DNA of 64,000 nucleotides. Origin: JBFHIZ01 sp041596215 (GTDB lineage Bacteria > Bacillota > Clostridia > Lachnospirales > Lachnospiraceae). Below are positions 55,601 to 64,000 of this stretch, piece by piece. The translations under genes and the position numbers were made by a program. Positions within the stretch are counted from its first letter, which is position 1. Every line of letters begins with the position of its first letter. Below the pieces are notes generated by a model. That model ran no database searches and was not told the DNA's origin. It saw only the letters and a program-made list of their open reading frames with translations. The DNA is taken from positions 16,701-80,700 of the forward strand of contig JBFHIZ010000006.1 in the NCBI GenBank assembly GCA_041596215.1, given 5' to 3'.

Positions 55601-57745
55601 TTATTTGTAAACTCGGTCTTTTAATATATCACGAAATTTATCTTCTTTCTTTTTGGATGAAACATCCTTTGACTCCGTTTGCTCTGATTCCTCATCCATA
55701 TTGCTTTCCTCTAACAATTTTTCATCTTTTGATATCTCTACCTTATCCTGTGCTTCCATTTGTTTAATAACTGCCTGTTCTATTTTTTCACTTGTATCTT
55801 CTTCCGCTATTTTTTCCTCTTCCTCTGGAAGTCCTTTTGCTTTTCTGAAAATCTTCATGAATTCTTTACCAGTAATCGTTTCTTTCTTAATCAAGTATGC
55901 TGCAATTTCATCCATTATATCTCTATTTTCAGATAGTAATCGTTTTGCTTCTTCATAGCTTTCTTTTAACATGGTTGCAATTTCTTTATCAATTTCTGCT
56001 GCCGTTTCATCACTACAATTTAACGATGCTCTGCCTTCTAAATATTTACTTTCAACCGTAGCAAGACCCATCAAGCCAAACTTTTTACTCATACCATATT
56101 GCGTAATCATGTTCTTCGCAATACTTGTTGCTTTTTCAATATCATTTGCAGCTCCCGTTGTAACAGAATCAAAAACAATTTCTTCTGCAGCACGTCCCGC
56201 TACAAGTCCTACTAACATATTTTTTAATTCTTCTTCCGAATTTAGATATTTTTCTTCCTCTGGCACATGCATGACATATCCCAAGGCTCCCATTGTACGA
56301 GGTACTATTGTAATTTTTTGTACTGGTTCTGAATTTTTCTGTAAAGCACTTACTAAGGCATGCCCTACTTCGTGATAAGAAACTATTTTTCTTTCTTCTG
56401 GGCTCATAATTCGATCCTTCTTTTCTTTTCCAACTAAAACTACTTCCACTGCCTCAAATAAATCTTTTTGGCAAACCCATTCTCTACCATTTTTTACTGC
56501 ATTGATTGCTGCCTCATTAATCATATTTGCCAAATCCGATCCAACCGCACCACTTGTTGCAAGTGCAATTTCATCAAAATTGACCGTATCATCCATAAGT
56601 ACATCTTTTGCATGTACTTGCAAAATTTCTTTTCTTCCTTTTAAATCAGGTTTATCTACGATAATTCTTCGATCAAAACGTCCTGGTCTTAGTAACGCTT
56701 TATCTAAGATTTCTGGCCGATTTGTTGCTGCTAAAATAAGAATTCCTTTTGAAGTATCAAATCCATCCATTTCAGAAAGTAACTGATTGAGTGTTTGTTC
56801 TCGTTCTTCGTTTCCCCCACCAAATTTACTATCCCTGCTTCTTCCTATCGCATCAATCTCATCAATAAAAATAATACAAGGTGCCTGTTTTGCTGCTTCT
56901 TTAAATAAATCTCGAACTCTCGAAGCACCTACACCTACATACATTTCAATAAAATTAGAACCTGCTAAAGAAAAGAATGGAACTTTTGCTTCTCCTGCTA
57001 CCGCTTTCGCAAGTAATGTTTTACCCGTTCCAGGAGGTCCTACTAAAAGTGCTCCCTTAGGAAGTTTCGCACCTATTTTTGAATATTTTTCTGGATTATG
57101 TAAAAAATCTACCACTTCTTCAATAGACTCTTTTGCTTCATCTTCTCCTGCTACATCTTTAAACGTAACTCCCGTTTCTTTTTGTGCATAAATTTTCGCA
57201 TTGCTTTTCCCAACACCCATTCCCATCGGACCGCCACTTTTTGAAATTCGTTTAAATAGAAAGCTCAATAAAATCCAAACAAAAGCAATTGGTAAGATGT
57301 AATAAATCATAAATGTCATAAGCACACTAGTGCTTTCTGGTATTTCTGCATCTATTATGATATCATTTTCTTTCAAAAAAGAAATTAATTCTGGGTCTTC
57401 TATAAGTCCTGTGTAATAATTCTTTACCGTTGTTTCGTCATCTAGGACCTTTGGTTCTATTACATATCGATCCGATTCTTCGGTAACACTTTCTACTTCA
57501 CCGGCTTCTACCATTTCCACAAATTGTGTGTATGTAATTTGCTCTGATGTCCTTCCTTCCGCAAGTTGTGTAAAATAACTAATAAAAAAAACAGTAGTTA
57601 ATGCTGCAATAAGTAGTAAAAAGAGATTCACTTTTTTCGGAGAATCTCCGTTTCCTCCTTGGTTATTCCCACCATTTTTGTTATCATTCGGTTTGTTATC
57701 ATGCGAATTATTTCCATTATATTGATTTAAACTATTATCACTCAT
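55601..57745 (-). CDS. ftsH: ATP-dependent zinc metalloprotease FtsH
   Basis: Membrane AAA+ protease, 714 residues. A polar Asn/Gly-rich start, two membrane helices (about 38-60 and 143-165) around an extracytoplasmic domain, Walker A GPPGTGKTLLAKA, Walker B CIIFIDEIDAIGR, SRH ATNRPEILDKALLRPGRFDR, and zinc motif HEVGH. An acidic, Lys-rich tail (about 650-714) is longer than usual. Own promoter and terminator. Confidence 0.98.
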   Translation of the reverse strand: MSDNSLNQYNGNNSHDNKPNDNKNGGNNQGGNGDSPKKVNLFLLLIAALTTVFFISYFTQLAEGRTSEQITYTQFVEMVEAGEVESVTEESDRYVIEPKVLDDETTVKNYYTGLIEDPELISFLKENDIIIDAEIPESTSVLMTFMIYYILPIAFVWILLSFLFKRISKSGGPMGMGVGKSNAKIYAQKETGVTFKDVAGEDEAKESIEEVVDFLHNPEKYSKIGAKLPKGALLVGPPGTGKTLLAKAVAGEAKVPFFSLAGSNFIEMYVGVGASRVRDLFKEAAKQAPCIIFIDEIDAIGRSRDSKFGGGNEEREQTLNQLLSEMDGFDTSKGILILAATNRPEILDKALLRPGRFDRRIIVDKPDLKGRKEILQVHAKDVLMDDTVNFDEIALATSGAVGSDLANMINEAAINAVKNGREWVCQKDLFEAVEVVLVGKEKKDRIMSPEERKIVSYHEVGHALVSALQKNSEPVQKITIVPRTMGALGYVMHVPEEEKYLNSEEELKNMLVGLVAGRAAEEIVFDSVTTGAANDIEKATSIAKNMITQYGMSKKFGLMGLATVESKYLEGRASLNCSDETAAEIDKEIATMLKESYEEAKRLLSENRDIMDEIAAYLIKKETITGKEFMKIFRKAKGLPEEEEKIAEEDTSEKIEQAVIKQMEAQDKVEISKDEKLLEESNMDEESEQTESKDVSSKKKEDKFRDILKDRVYK

Positions 57746-57823
57746 AAAAACTCCTTTTATACCATGTGTATCTATACCTTCATAGTATGGCCTATATTTC
57801 TTTCTTCTTTAAGCCTTACTTAC

Positions 57824-57852
57824 ATTATATAGAGTGTAATTTTTAAAATCAA
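57824..57852 (-). promoter_or_regulatory. Promoter of ftsH
   Basis: TTGATT (57852-57847), 17 bases, perfect TATAAT (57829-57824), about 80 bases before the start. Confidence 0.7.
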
Positions 57853-57905
57853 CTTATTCTTTATGAAAAGTGTCTGAAATGTTTAAAGAATTCATAAACA
57901 GATAT

Positions 57906-57957
57906 AAAAAAGCCCGTATTTAAAAATAACAAACGTTACTTAAAATACAGGCTTTTT
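57906..57957. terminator. Terminator after the mgl-linked 66-residue gene
   Basis: AAAAAGCC-GTATTT and AAATAC-GGCTTTTT arms with one mismatch and a 20-base loop. It lies directly after the small gene and closes the mgl unit before the ftsH promoter. Confidence 0.8.
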
Positions 57958-57959
57958 AT

Positions 57960-58160
57960 TTATAATACTACGCTAATAACGATTATGGATACTATTAGTA
58001 AGATACATCCCGCAATAAAATAATCTACTTGTCGAACCGATAACTTCATACGATCATATAATCTCTCTTTTGCGGCAACAAAGCGATTTCTTGCTACATA
58101 AGAGTTTCCCTCATCATTTTTTGATTTCGCATTCTCTAATTTATTCATTTCCTTGCTCAT
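57960..58160 (-). CDS. Small single-helix membrane protein, function unknown
   Basis: 66 residues. A charged N-terminal half (KEMNKLENAKSKNDEGNS; RNRFVAAKERLYDRMK) is followed by a hydrophobic helix at 46-66 (DYFIAGCILLIVSIIVISVV) that reaches the C-terminus, so it looks tail-anchored with its bulk in the cytosol. AAGGAGG lies six bases before the ATG. It lies 34 bases after mglC and before a terminator, so it is probably cotranscribed with the sugar transporter. I do not recognise a family. Confidence 0.65.
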   Translation of the reverse strand: MSKEMNKLENAKSKNDEGNSYVARNRFVAAKERLYDRMKLSVRQVDYFIAGCILLIVSIIVISVVL

Positions 58161-58194
58161 ATATCCTCCTTATCCTAATCTCCATCTATCTTGC

Positions 58195-59265
58195 TTACTT
58201 TCTCACCAAATATTTTCTCATATCAATTGCACAAGCAACTAAGATAATCAGTCCTTTAATTACATATTGTAAATTTGCATTTATTGCCAAGAAATTCAAA
58301 GCAACAAAGATAATCCGAAGTAAAAATACACCAATTACAATACCACTGATTTTACCAGTACCACCTACAAAAGAAACTCCTCCAATTACACAAGCTGCAA
58401 TGGCATCACTTTCATAATTAAGTCCTGTATTTGCTGTATTTGAACTAATACGAGCTGCTTCAATAAATCCGGTAATTCCATACATTGCACCTGCTAGCGC
58501 ATGGACTTTAATTGTTGTTCTTTGCACGTTCACTCCAGATACATTTGCTGCCTCTGGATTTGAACCAACAGCAAACATACTTTTCCCAAAGGTTGTTTTA
58601 TTCCATATAATCCACATAATGATGACTACCAAAATACCATACCACACATAATTTGGTACTGGAACACCTTTAATACTCAATATACTTCCGGTTACAAATG
58701 TTTTGTATCTATCATCTAGTCCAGACAATGGTTGTGCATTATTTCCATTTAACATAACAAACATAAGCAAACTACCATATACGATCATTTGTGTTGCAAG
58801 TGTTACAATAAATGGATGTAATTTAAAGTGTGCAACAAAAAATCCATTGACCCATCCTACAATTCCACCAATAACAAGTACCATTAATACAACAACAAAG
58901 ATTGGAACCTCCGGAAGGTTCGGAAACATTTTTGTAGCATATGTCATAGATTGTAACATGGCTGCAGATACGCAAGCAGTAAGTCCTACAATACGCCCTG
59001 CTGATAAATCGGTACCAGTTAAAACAATAGTTCCTGCAATACCACAAGCAATTGGTAGATTTGCTGCCGACAGACTGATGATATTAATAATAGAATTTAC
59101 AGACACAAACGAAGGTGTCTTGATTCCGGTAAAAATAATTGCTGCAAATAGCAAAATATATAACGCATTATTAATTAAAGTTTCTCTATAAAATTTATTT
59201 TTATCTTTTGTTGACAACATTTTGAAATCATTGCGTCGAATTTTAAAATTAGTTATTGCATTCAT
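58195..59265 (-). CDS. mglC: Galactose/methyl galactoside-type ABC transporter permease
   Basis: Membrane channel of a sugar importer, 356 residues with about nine or ten helices. LTGTDLSAGRIVGLTACV, GWVNGFFVAHFKLHPFIVTLAT, NKTTFGKSMFAVGSNPEAANVSG and GVSFVGGTGKISG are typical of the RbsC/MglC family, and overall likeness is to MglC. It follows mglA by 11 bases. Confidence 0.9.
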   Translation of the reverse strand: MNAITNFKIRRNDFKMLSTKDKNKFYRETLINNALYILLFAAIIFTGIKTPSFVSVNSIINIISLSAANLPIACGIAGTIVLTGTDLSAGRIVGLTACVSAAMLQSMTYATKMFPNLPEVPIFVVVLMVLVIGGIVGWVNGFFVAHFKLHPFIVTLATQMIVYGSLLMFVMLNGNNAQPLSGLDDRYKTFVTGSILSIKGVPVPNYVWYGILVVIIMWIIWNKTTFGKSMFAVGSNPEAANVSGVNVQRTTIKVHALAGAMYGITGFIEAARISSNTANTGLNYESDAIAACVIGGVSFVGGTGKISGIVIGVFLLRIIFVALNFLAINANLQYVIKGLIILVACAIDMRKYLVRK

Positions 59266-59276
59266 TAATTATCCTC

Positions 59277-60776
59277 CTAAATGTATTTTTCAGCAAGTGT
59301 CATGATTTCTTCTTGCGTTGCTGTTTTTCCATCGACTTCTCCAGCTAATCTTCCATTTGACATGACAAAAATTCGATCACATACGCCTAATAATTCTGCC
59401 ATTTCTGAGGAAACCATTAAAACCACTTTTTCTTTTACTGCTAAATCGTTAATTAACTGGTATATTTCATATTTTGCCCCAACATCAATTCCCCTTGTAG
59501 GTTCATCTAGCATTAGTACTTCTGGTTCTGTCAATAATAGTCTTCCAAAAATTACTTTTTGTTGATTTCCACCAGACAATGCTCTGATTTTTGTTTCTTG
59601 TGTCGGTGTTTTAATTTTCATCGCATCAATTGCCCATTTCGTGTCTTTCTGCATGGATTTATTGCTTAATAAAGCATGACCAATTAAATGTTTTTTTAAA
59701 TTTGATATTACCGTATTTTCCCGAATATTTAAAATCGAAAAAATACCAGTTGCTCGTCGTTCTTCTGTTAACAATGCAAACCCATTTTTTATGGATTCTT
59801 TCGTATTTCGATTTTGCATTTCTTTTCCACGTAATAAGATACTTCCCGATTTTTTAGTTTGTACTCCAAATATTGTCTCCAATGTTTCCGTTCTTCCAGC
59901 GCCGTCTAACCCTGCAAATCCAACGACTTCACCTTTACGCACCGAAAAGGAAACATCCTTTAATAGTGAATACATTCCTGTTAATCCTTTTACCTCTAAT
60001 GCAACTTCCGCAGGCTTATTCGTTTTCACTGGAAATCGACTCTCTAAATCTCTTGCTACCATTAGGCGAATAATTTCTTCCATTGTAAGTTGATCTGCAG
60101 GTTTTGTTGCCACCCACATGCCATCTCTCATGATAGTTACTTCATCCGATATCTGTAAAATTTCTTCCATTTTATGTGAAATATAAATGATTCCACAACC
60201 CTGTTCTTTTAACATGTTAATGATTCTAAATAAATGTTCTACTTCTTGTTCTGTTAAAGATGAAGTTGGTTCATCAAATACGATAATTTTCGAATTGTAA
60301 GAAACTGCTTTTGCAATTTCAACCATTTGTCGTTCTGAAACTGGCATAGTACTCATAATTCGTTTTGGGTCAATATTAATCTTTAATTTTTTAAATATTT
60401 CTAACGAATCTTGATACATTTTCTTTTCATTTACAAGAACTTTTCCCATCATTGGGTATCTTCCCAACCATAGATTGTCCATTACGCTTCTCTTTAATGC
60501 TTGATTCAATTCCTGGTGTACCATTGCTACGCCATTTTCTAATGCTTCCTTTGAACTTTTAAAATCAATTTCTTTTTCTTCAAGAAATATTTGTCCTGCA
60601 TCTTTTCGATACATACCAAATAAGCATTTCATTAAAGTAGATTTTCCAGCACCATTTTCTCCCATTAGTGCATGAACACTACCTTTTTTAATTGTTAGCG
60701 ATACCTTGTCAAGAGCTTTTACACCTGGGAATTCTTTAGAGATACCAGTCATTTGTAATAATACATCCTGCTCCAT
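59277..60776 (-). CDS. mglA: Galactose/methyl galactoside-type ABC transporter ATP-binding protein
   Basis: Energises sugar import. From ATG 60776 (AGGAGGG upstream; frame is open 14 codons earlier) it has 499 residues in two ABC domains. The first has Walker A GENGAGKST (about 39-47) and VSERQMVEIAKAV signature. The second has the degenerate loop GLDGAGRTET and an LSGGNQQKVIFGRLL signature, as usual in this family. Between mglB and mglC. Confidence 0.93.
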   Translation of the reverse strand: MEQDVLLQMTGISKEFPGVKALDKVSLTIKKGSVHALMGENGAGKSTLMKCLFGMYRKDAGQIFLEEKEIDFKSSKEALENGVAMVHQELNQALKRSVMDNLWLGRYPMMGKVLVNEKKMYQDSLEIFKKLKINIDPKRIMSTMPVSERQMVEIAKAVSYNSKIIVFDEPTSSLTEQEVEHLFRIINMLKEQGCGIIYISHKMEEILQISDEVTIMRDGMWVATKPADQLTMEEIIRLMVARDLESRFPVKTNKPAEVALEVKGLTGMYSLLKDVSFSVRKGEVVGFAGLDGAGRTETLETIFGVQTKKSGSILLRGKEMQNRNTKESIKNGFALLTEERRATGIFSILNIRENTVISNLKKHLIGHALLSNKSMQKDTKWAIDAMKIKTPTQETKIRALSGGNQQKVIFGRLLLTEPEVLMLDEPTRGIDVGAKYEIYQLINDLAVKEKVVLMVSSEMAELLGVCDRIFVMSNGRLAGEVDGKTATQEEIMTLAEKYI

Positions 60777-60801
60777 TTTGAATCCCTCCTGAATTATTTT
60801 A

Positions 60802-60837
60802 AAAACAGCTGTCACCATATACCGTAACAGCTGTTTT
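60802..60837 (-). terminator. Hairpin between mglB and mglA (partial terminator)
   Basis: Perfect 11-base arms AAAACAGCTGT/ACAGCTGTTTT with a 14-base loop, followed by T5 on the minus strand. It probably stops part of the transcripts so that the binding protein is made in excess over MglA and MglC. Confidence 0.7.
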
Positions 60838-60860
60838 AATTAAATTTCTAGCAACAATAC

Positions 60861-62006
60861 TTATTCTGCTGTGTACATTGCATATGGAATATAGATTTTG
60901 TTTGCAACGCCTTCTGCGATATTGTAGCTATCTGTTCCATCCATAACAGCTAATCCCGCTTGTACATTTGCTGTTAAATCTGCTATACAAACTGCCATTC
61001 CTTCTGCATCTTGTTTAATTGTTCCTGTCATTTTTCCAGCTTCAATTAATTGTTTTGCAGCATCCGTAGCATCTACGCCAAATACTGGAATTGTTTTGCT
61101 TGTTCCATCACCCAAGTTATAACCCGAGTTGTTTAAAGCAGAGATAACACCTTCAGCCATACCATCATTGTTACATATTACTAATTCAATCATGTTCCCT
61201 TGTGCTTCGTTAAATTGTGCTAAGTTAGTTACCATGTAGTTATTTGCTGCTGTTGCACTCCAGTTACCATCTAAGTCCACTTGGTAAGAATCTGCATTTG
61301 ATTCATCAAAGTAAGAAAGTGCTTCTAAACCAGCTTCCGTAATAATTGCGTCTGCATCTTCTACTGCAAATTGTGTACGATAGATTGCTTCTACATTTCC
61401 TTCTTGCCCTTTGAACATTGCATAGCTAATTTTTCCGTCACCGTTTAAATCCATTTCATCAAAGTTAGCTACTACATATTCACCAACCATTTGTCCTTGC
61501 ATGTGTCCAGCTTCTGGAGCATCGGTTCCTACAAATGCTGTTGCATCATAACTTGCAAGTACATCTCCATCTTCTCCGTCTGGAGCTAATGCTCTATTAA
61601 AGAAAATAATTGGAATTCCAGCTGAAGATGCTTTGTCAATAAGTGCTTGTGAAGAATCCACCGAACCGGATGTTACTATATTTACGATCAATAAATCAGT
61701 TCCTTGACTAATTGCTGTATCAATTTGTTCATTTTGTGTTGTTTGATTTGAGTTACCATCATAGTTTTGATAAGTTACTCCTAACGTATCTAGTTGAGAA
61801 TCTAACGCAGTACGAACGCTTGCGATATATACATCACTAAAACTGTAATAGAACACTCCAACCGTTAATTCATCTGCTGCTTTTGTTGCTTCTTCCACTG
61901 CGTCTACAACCTCATTTGTTGCATTTGCTGCGTCATTATTTCCGCAAGCTGCAAGTGACATTGCCAAAACAAGTACTAATACGAATGATAATACTTTTCT
62001 TTTCAT
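60861..62006 (-). CDS. mglB: Galactose/glucose-type sugar-binding lipoprotein
   Basis: Extracytoplasmic sugar receptor, 381 residues, signal peptide with lipobox SLAAC (Cys21). The body is a type I periplasmic-binding fold (LTVGVFYYSFSDVYIASV, FFNRALAP, VGTDAPEAGHMQGQMVGEY, NNDGMAEGVISAL, PVFGVDATDAAKQLIEAGKM). DLNGDGKISY resembles the Ca2+ loop of E. coli MglB. A strong AGGAGGAG ribosome site suits high expression. Confidence 0.92.
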   Translation of the reverse strand: MKRKVLSFVLVLVLAMSLAACGNNDAANATNEVVDAVEEATKAADELTVGVFYYSFSDVYIASVRTALDSQLDTLGVTYQNYDGNSNQTTQNEQIDTAISQGTDLLIVNIVTSGSVDSSQALIDKASSAGIPIIFFNRALAPDGEDGDVLASYDATAFVGTDAPEAGHMQGQMVGEYVVANFDEMDLNGDGKISYAMFKGQEGNVEAIYRTQFAVEDADAIITEAGLEALSYFDESNADSYQVDLDGNWSATAANNYMVTNLAQFNEAQGNMIELVICNNDGMAEGVISALNNSGYNLGDGTSKTIPVFGVDATDAAKQLIEAGKMTGTIKQDAEGMAVCIADLTANVQAGLAVMDGTDSYNIAEGVANKIYIPYAMYTAE

Positions 62007-62023
62007 TTTTTCTCCTCCTGTGA

Positions 62024-62038
62024 TTTACACGTGTTACA
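62024..62038. promoter_or_regulatory. Palindromic operator candidate before mglB
   Basis: TTTACACGTGTTACA centres on the perfect palindrome ACACGTGT, 12 bases downstream of the likely -10 and 18 before the start codon. A repressor here would block mgl. It is not a good match to the standard cre site. Confidence 0.4.
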
Positions 62039-62049
62039 TTTCTAAATTC

Positions 62050-62077
62050 ATTCTATAATGACTTATTTATAAATCAA
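62050..62077 (-). promoter_or_regulatory. Promoter of mglBAC
   Basis: TTGATT (62077-62072), 16 bases, TAGAAT (62055-62050). Confidence 0.45.
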
Positions 62078-62119
62078 ATTGAATTTTTTCATATCTTGTT
62101 ATAAATTTTTCATCAACAA

Positions 62120-62143
62120 AAAAAACCCTAAAAAGGGTTTTTT
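62120..62143 (-). terminator. Terminator after the sugar-binding lipoprotein gene
   Basis: AAAAAACCC/GGGTTTTTT arms around TAAAAA. It separates the sensor genes from mglB. Confidence 0.8.
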
Positions 62144-62167
62144 CATTTTTCATTCTTATTTTTGTAT

Positions 62168-63160
62168 TTATTCCTCTCCTTCTAACGGGAATAGAATTTC
62201 TTGTGATGCCTGATCATATAAATTTGCTCTTGTAATATACATAATATCTGTGGTAATATCTGTTTCTTCCAACGCATTTCCTTTGATTAACTGATATGCG
62301 ATTTCTACACCTAGGTAACCCATGGCATATGGATTTTGAACAATCAATCCATCAATTTCGCCACTTTCTAACATCGCAACAGAGATTACATTGTTATCAA
62401 ATCCGATCACTTTTATTTCATCCTGCAATTCTCGTTCTTCAATTGCATACCCAACACCTAAGGTTGTCCATTCATTAAAGGTAACAATCGTATCGATATC
62501 TGGATATGTATCAATAAAATCTAAGGCTCCATTTTTTGCCTTTGCAACATTGGAATCCACGTTAATCTTCCCAATAATTTCAGCATTCCCATTCATTTCA
62601 ATGGTATCTATAAATCCACTTTCTCTTCCAAGTACATTTTCAGAATCACTGTTAAAATTTACAATCCCAATTTTTCTTCCTTCAAAATTCTTTTCCTCAA
62701 TCAGTGCTAAAGCCATCTTTCTTCCGGCATCATAATTATCCGTTTCAATTCGCGCTTCCACTAAATCACTATTTATCCCACTGTCAATCACAATCACATG
62801 AATTCCTTTTTGTTTTGCTTTCTCTAACAGTTTTATTGAATTATCCTTATCAATGGCAGAAATAACAATTGCTCCTACTTCGTCCTCCATTGCCTTTTCT
62901 ATTAATTCATTTTGCTTTTCATAATCATTCTCATTGTCTGGGCCATCACAAGTCACTTCGATATTATATTCACTTGCAGCTGTCTTTGCCCCACTATATA
63001 CAATCTTAAAGAATTTAGAAGTTGTTGTTTTTGTAATCACAGCAACACTTATTTTTTCTGGAACATCTGAAGTTCTTGTATTTCCACAAGCTCCCAACAT
63101 GGTTATCAAAGAAAGAATTACGAATACTGCAAGTAGTTTTTTATTGCTTTGTTTTTTCAT
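62168..63160 (-). CDS. Second sugar-binding lipoprotein, likely sensor partner of the adjacent kinase
   Basis: 330 residues, signal peptide with lipobox MLGAC (Cys25) and a type I periplasmic-binding fold (VAVITKTTTSKFFKIVYSGA, AIVISAIDKDNSIKLLEKA, VIVIDSGINSDL, TDNYDAGRKMALALIE, TFNEWTTLGVGYAI, VIGFDNNVISVAMLESGEI). It is closer to sensor-linked binding proteins than to MglB. It begins 15 bases after the histidine kinase gene and has no permease of its own between it and the terminator, so it may bind ligand for the kinase. Confidence 0.8.
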   Translation of the reverse strand: MKKQSNKKLLAVFVILSLITMLGACGNTRTSDVPEKISVAVITKTTTSKFFKIVYSGAKTAASEYNIEVTCDGPDNENDYEKQNELIEKAMEDEVGAIVISAIDKDNSIKLLEKAKQKGIHVIVIDSGINSDLVEARIETDNYDAGRKMALALIEEKNFEGRKIGIVNFNSDSENVLGRESGFIDTIEMNGNAEIIGKINVDSNVAKAKNGALDFIDTYPDIDTIVTFNEWTTLGVGYAIEERELQDEIKVIGFDNNVISVAMLESGEIDGLIVQNPYAMGYLGVEIAYQLIKGNALEETDITTDIMYITRANLYDQASQEILFPLEGEE

Positions 63161-63175
63161 TTGTTTTCTCCCGCC

Positions 63176-64000
63176 TTACTGTGCCCAAGTGTTATTCTCA
63201 TATTGCTCAAGTGTAATTTTCGGTACTCTGATATGAATTGCTGTTCCTTGATCAAGTTCACTTTCAATGGTTAATCCATATTCTTGTCCAAAATATATTT
63301 TTATACGGTCATTTACATTTTTAATCCCAATTCCAAATCTATCACTGGTATCATGCTTTAATATTTTTACACGTTGCTCTTCCGTCATCCCAATCCCATT
63401 GTCAAGCACCGAAAGAACGATACTGTTTGCTTCTTCTCGAACTCGAATTATAATCTCTCCCTCATCTTCCATTACATCAATTCCATGTAAAAGTGCATTT
63501 TCAATAAGAGGCTGTAACATGATTTTATTACACATATAGTTTTCGATTTCCCCAATTATTTCGAATCGATAGGTAAATCGATCTTGGTATCGATAGCTTT
63601 GAATCACCATATAATTCCTAACATGTTCTAACTCATTGGCAATCAAAATCAATTCATTTCCTTTACTAATGCTAATTCGAAATAGCTTTGCTAAAGCATT
63701 GACCATTTCTCCTGCATCTTTGGATTTATCTTGTTCGCACATCCACTGAATCGAATCAAGTGTATTATATAAAAAATGAGGATTAATTTGAGTTTGAAGT
63801 GCTCGAAGTTCCGCTTTACGCAAGGTTTTTTCTTCTTGTTTTACACGTTCCATTAATTGTTGAATTTTACGTACCATATGATCAAAAGATTCGGAAAGAA
63901 TACTAATTTCATAGATTCCCATTTTACTTTGATCTTTCGGTATATATTTATCTGCATGCCTTTCAAATGCTCTCATGGCTTCTGATAATTCTTGTATTGG
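63176..64000 (-). CDS. YesM/LytS-type sensor histidine kinase, 5' part missing
   Basis: The last 274 residues are visible and the frame continues past the window edge. The first part looks like the end of a HAMP linker (about residues 1-50 visible), then a coiled coil, then the His_kinase domain LQTQINPHFLYNTLDSIQWM with the phosphorylated His before FLYNT. PLIENALLHGID is the N box and VLDNGIGMTEEQ the G box, followed by GIGIKNVNDRI. Such kinases usually act with an AraC-type response regulator and a sugar transporter; the regulator may lie just outside the window. Confidence 0.9.
   Translation of the reverse strand, partial: PIQELSEAMRAFERHADKYIPKDQSKMGIYEISILSESFDHMVRKIQQLMERVKQEEKTLRKAELRALQTQINPHFLYNTLDSIQWMCEQDKSKDAGEMVNALAKLFRISISKGNELILIANELEHVRNYMVIQSYRYQDRFTYRFEIIGEIENYMCNKIMLQPLIENALLHGIDVMEDEGEIIIRVREEANSIVLSVLDNGIGMTEEQRVKILKHDTSDRFGIGIKNVNDRIKIYFGQEYGLTIESELDQGTAIHIRVPKITLEQYENNTWAQ

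Noticed and set aside
55653..57191. Several Ser-rich plus-strand frames opposite ftsH
   Set aside because: Shadows of the ftsH reading frame; no ribosome sites or family motifs.
58703..59191. 162-codon open frame on the plus strand inside mglC
   Set aside because: It is opposite a clear permease gene in an A+T-rich minus-strand operon and has an unlikely amino acid composition.
62024..62038. Catabolite responsive element before mglB
   Set aside because: Several positions of the cre consensus fail when aligned on the central CG; kept only as a generic operator candidate.
1..64000. CRISPR arrays, insertion sequences, prophage or integrated element
   Set aside because: No regularly spaced repeats, transposase, integrase or phage structural genes were seen; gene content is core and continuous.

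Overview
The window is a gene-dense, A+T-rich chromosome segment from a low-GC Gram-positive anaerobe. The best guess is a spore-forming member of Clostridia, near Lachnospirales. Evidence: a paired GlgC/GlgD, a DnaD plus DnaC/DnaI-like loader operon, spoVG, a SleB-type hydrolase and a GerMN-like lipoprotein, a T-box before ileS, type-1B PyrD with PyrK, a Crh/HprK system, and an F-ATPase whose c subunit has the residues of Na+-binding rotors. No rRNA, tRNA, insertion sequence, prophage or CRISPR array was seen. Most genes lie on the minus strand, in several operons.

Layout. 1-2607 (-): pyrC-pyrK-pyrD, with pyrD running off the left edge. 2769-3503 (+): plsC. 3548-7300 (-): a wall cluster of a GH9-like lipoprotein, ddl and murF. 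7463-8080 (+): a MerR-type regulator with two membrane helices. 8140-13637 (-): ileS, with a T-box leader, and an aconitase-family hydratase. 14108-15556 (+): pncB. 15562-25335 (-): glgC-glgD-spoVG, then pth-mfd-lipoprotein-GH2 hydrolase. 25558-30954 (+): murC, a DnaA-box-like repeat region, dnaD-dnaC-prs, and queT behind a preQ1-I-like leader. 30951-45793 (-): tsaC-rpiB-upp-dCMP deaminase-SleB-like hydrolase, the ten-gene atp operon (Z-I-B-E-F-H-A-G-D-C), a methyltransferase and an 851-residue anchored protein of unknown function. 45974-46495 (+): a cyclophilin. 46747-55546 (-): uvrC, then hprK-glk-murB-rapZ-whiA-crh, a lipid kinase and fba. 55601-64000 (-): a YesM-like kinase (partial), a sugar-binding lipoprotein, mglB-mglA-mglC, a 66-residue membrane protein and ftsH.

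How it fits together. The right third joins sugar sensing (kinase plus binding lipoprotein), uptake (MglBAC), phosphorylation (Glk), catabolite signalling (HprK and a Crh-like HPr with Glu15 in place of the PTS histidine) and glycolysis (Fba). Glycogen synthesis (GlgC/D), peptidoglycan precursor supply (MurB, MurC, MurF, Ddl), pyrimidine synthesis and salvage (PyrC/K/D, Upp, dCMP deaminase) and PRPP supply are also here. Leads most worth following: the DnaA-box-like direct repeats before dnaD, the catalytically stripped GH9-like lipoprotein, the 851-residue protein, the Glu15 Crh, the unexplained folded element at 46625-46682, and repeated placement of a terminator directly before a promoterless downstream gene. 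I found no clearly new multi-gene system.
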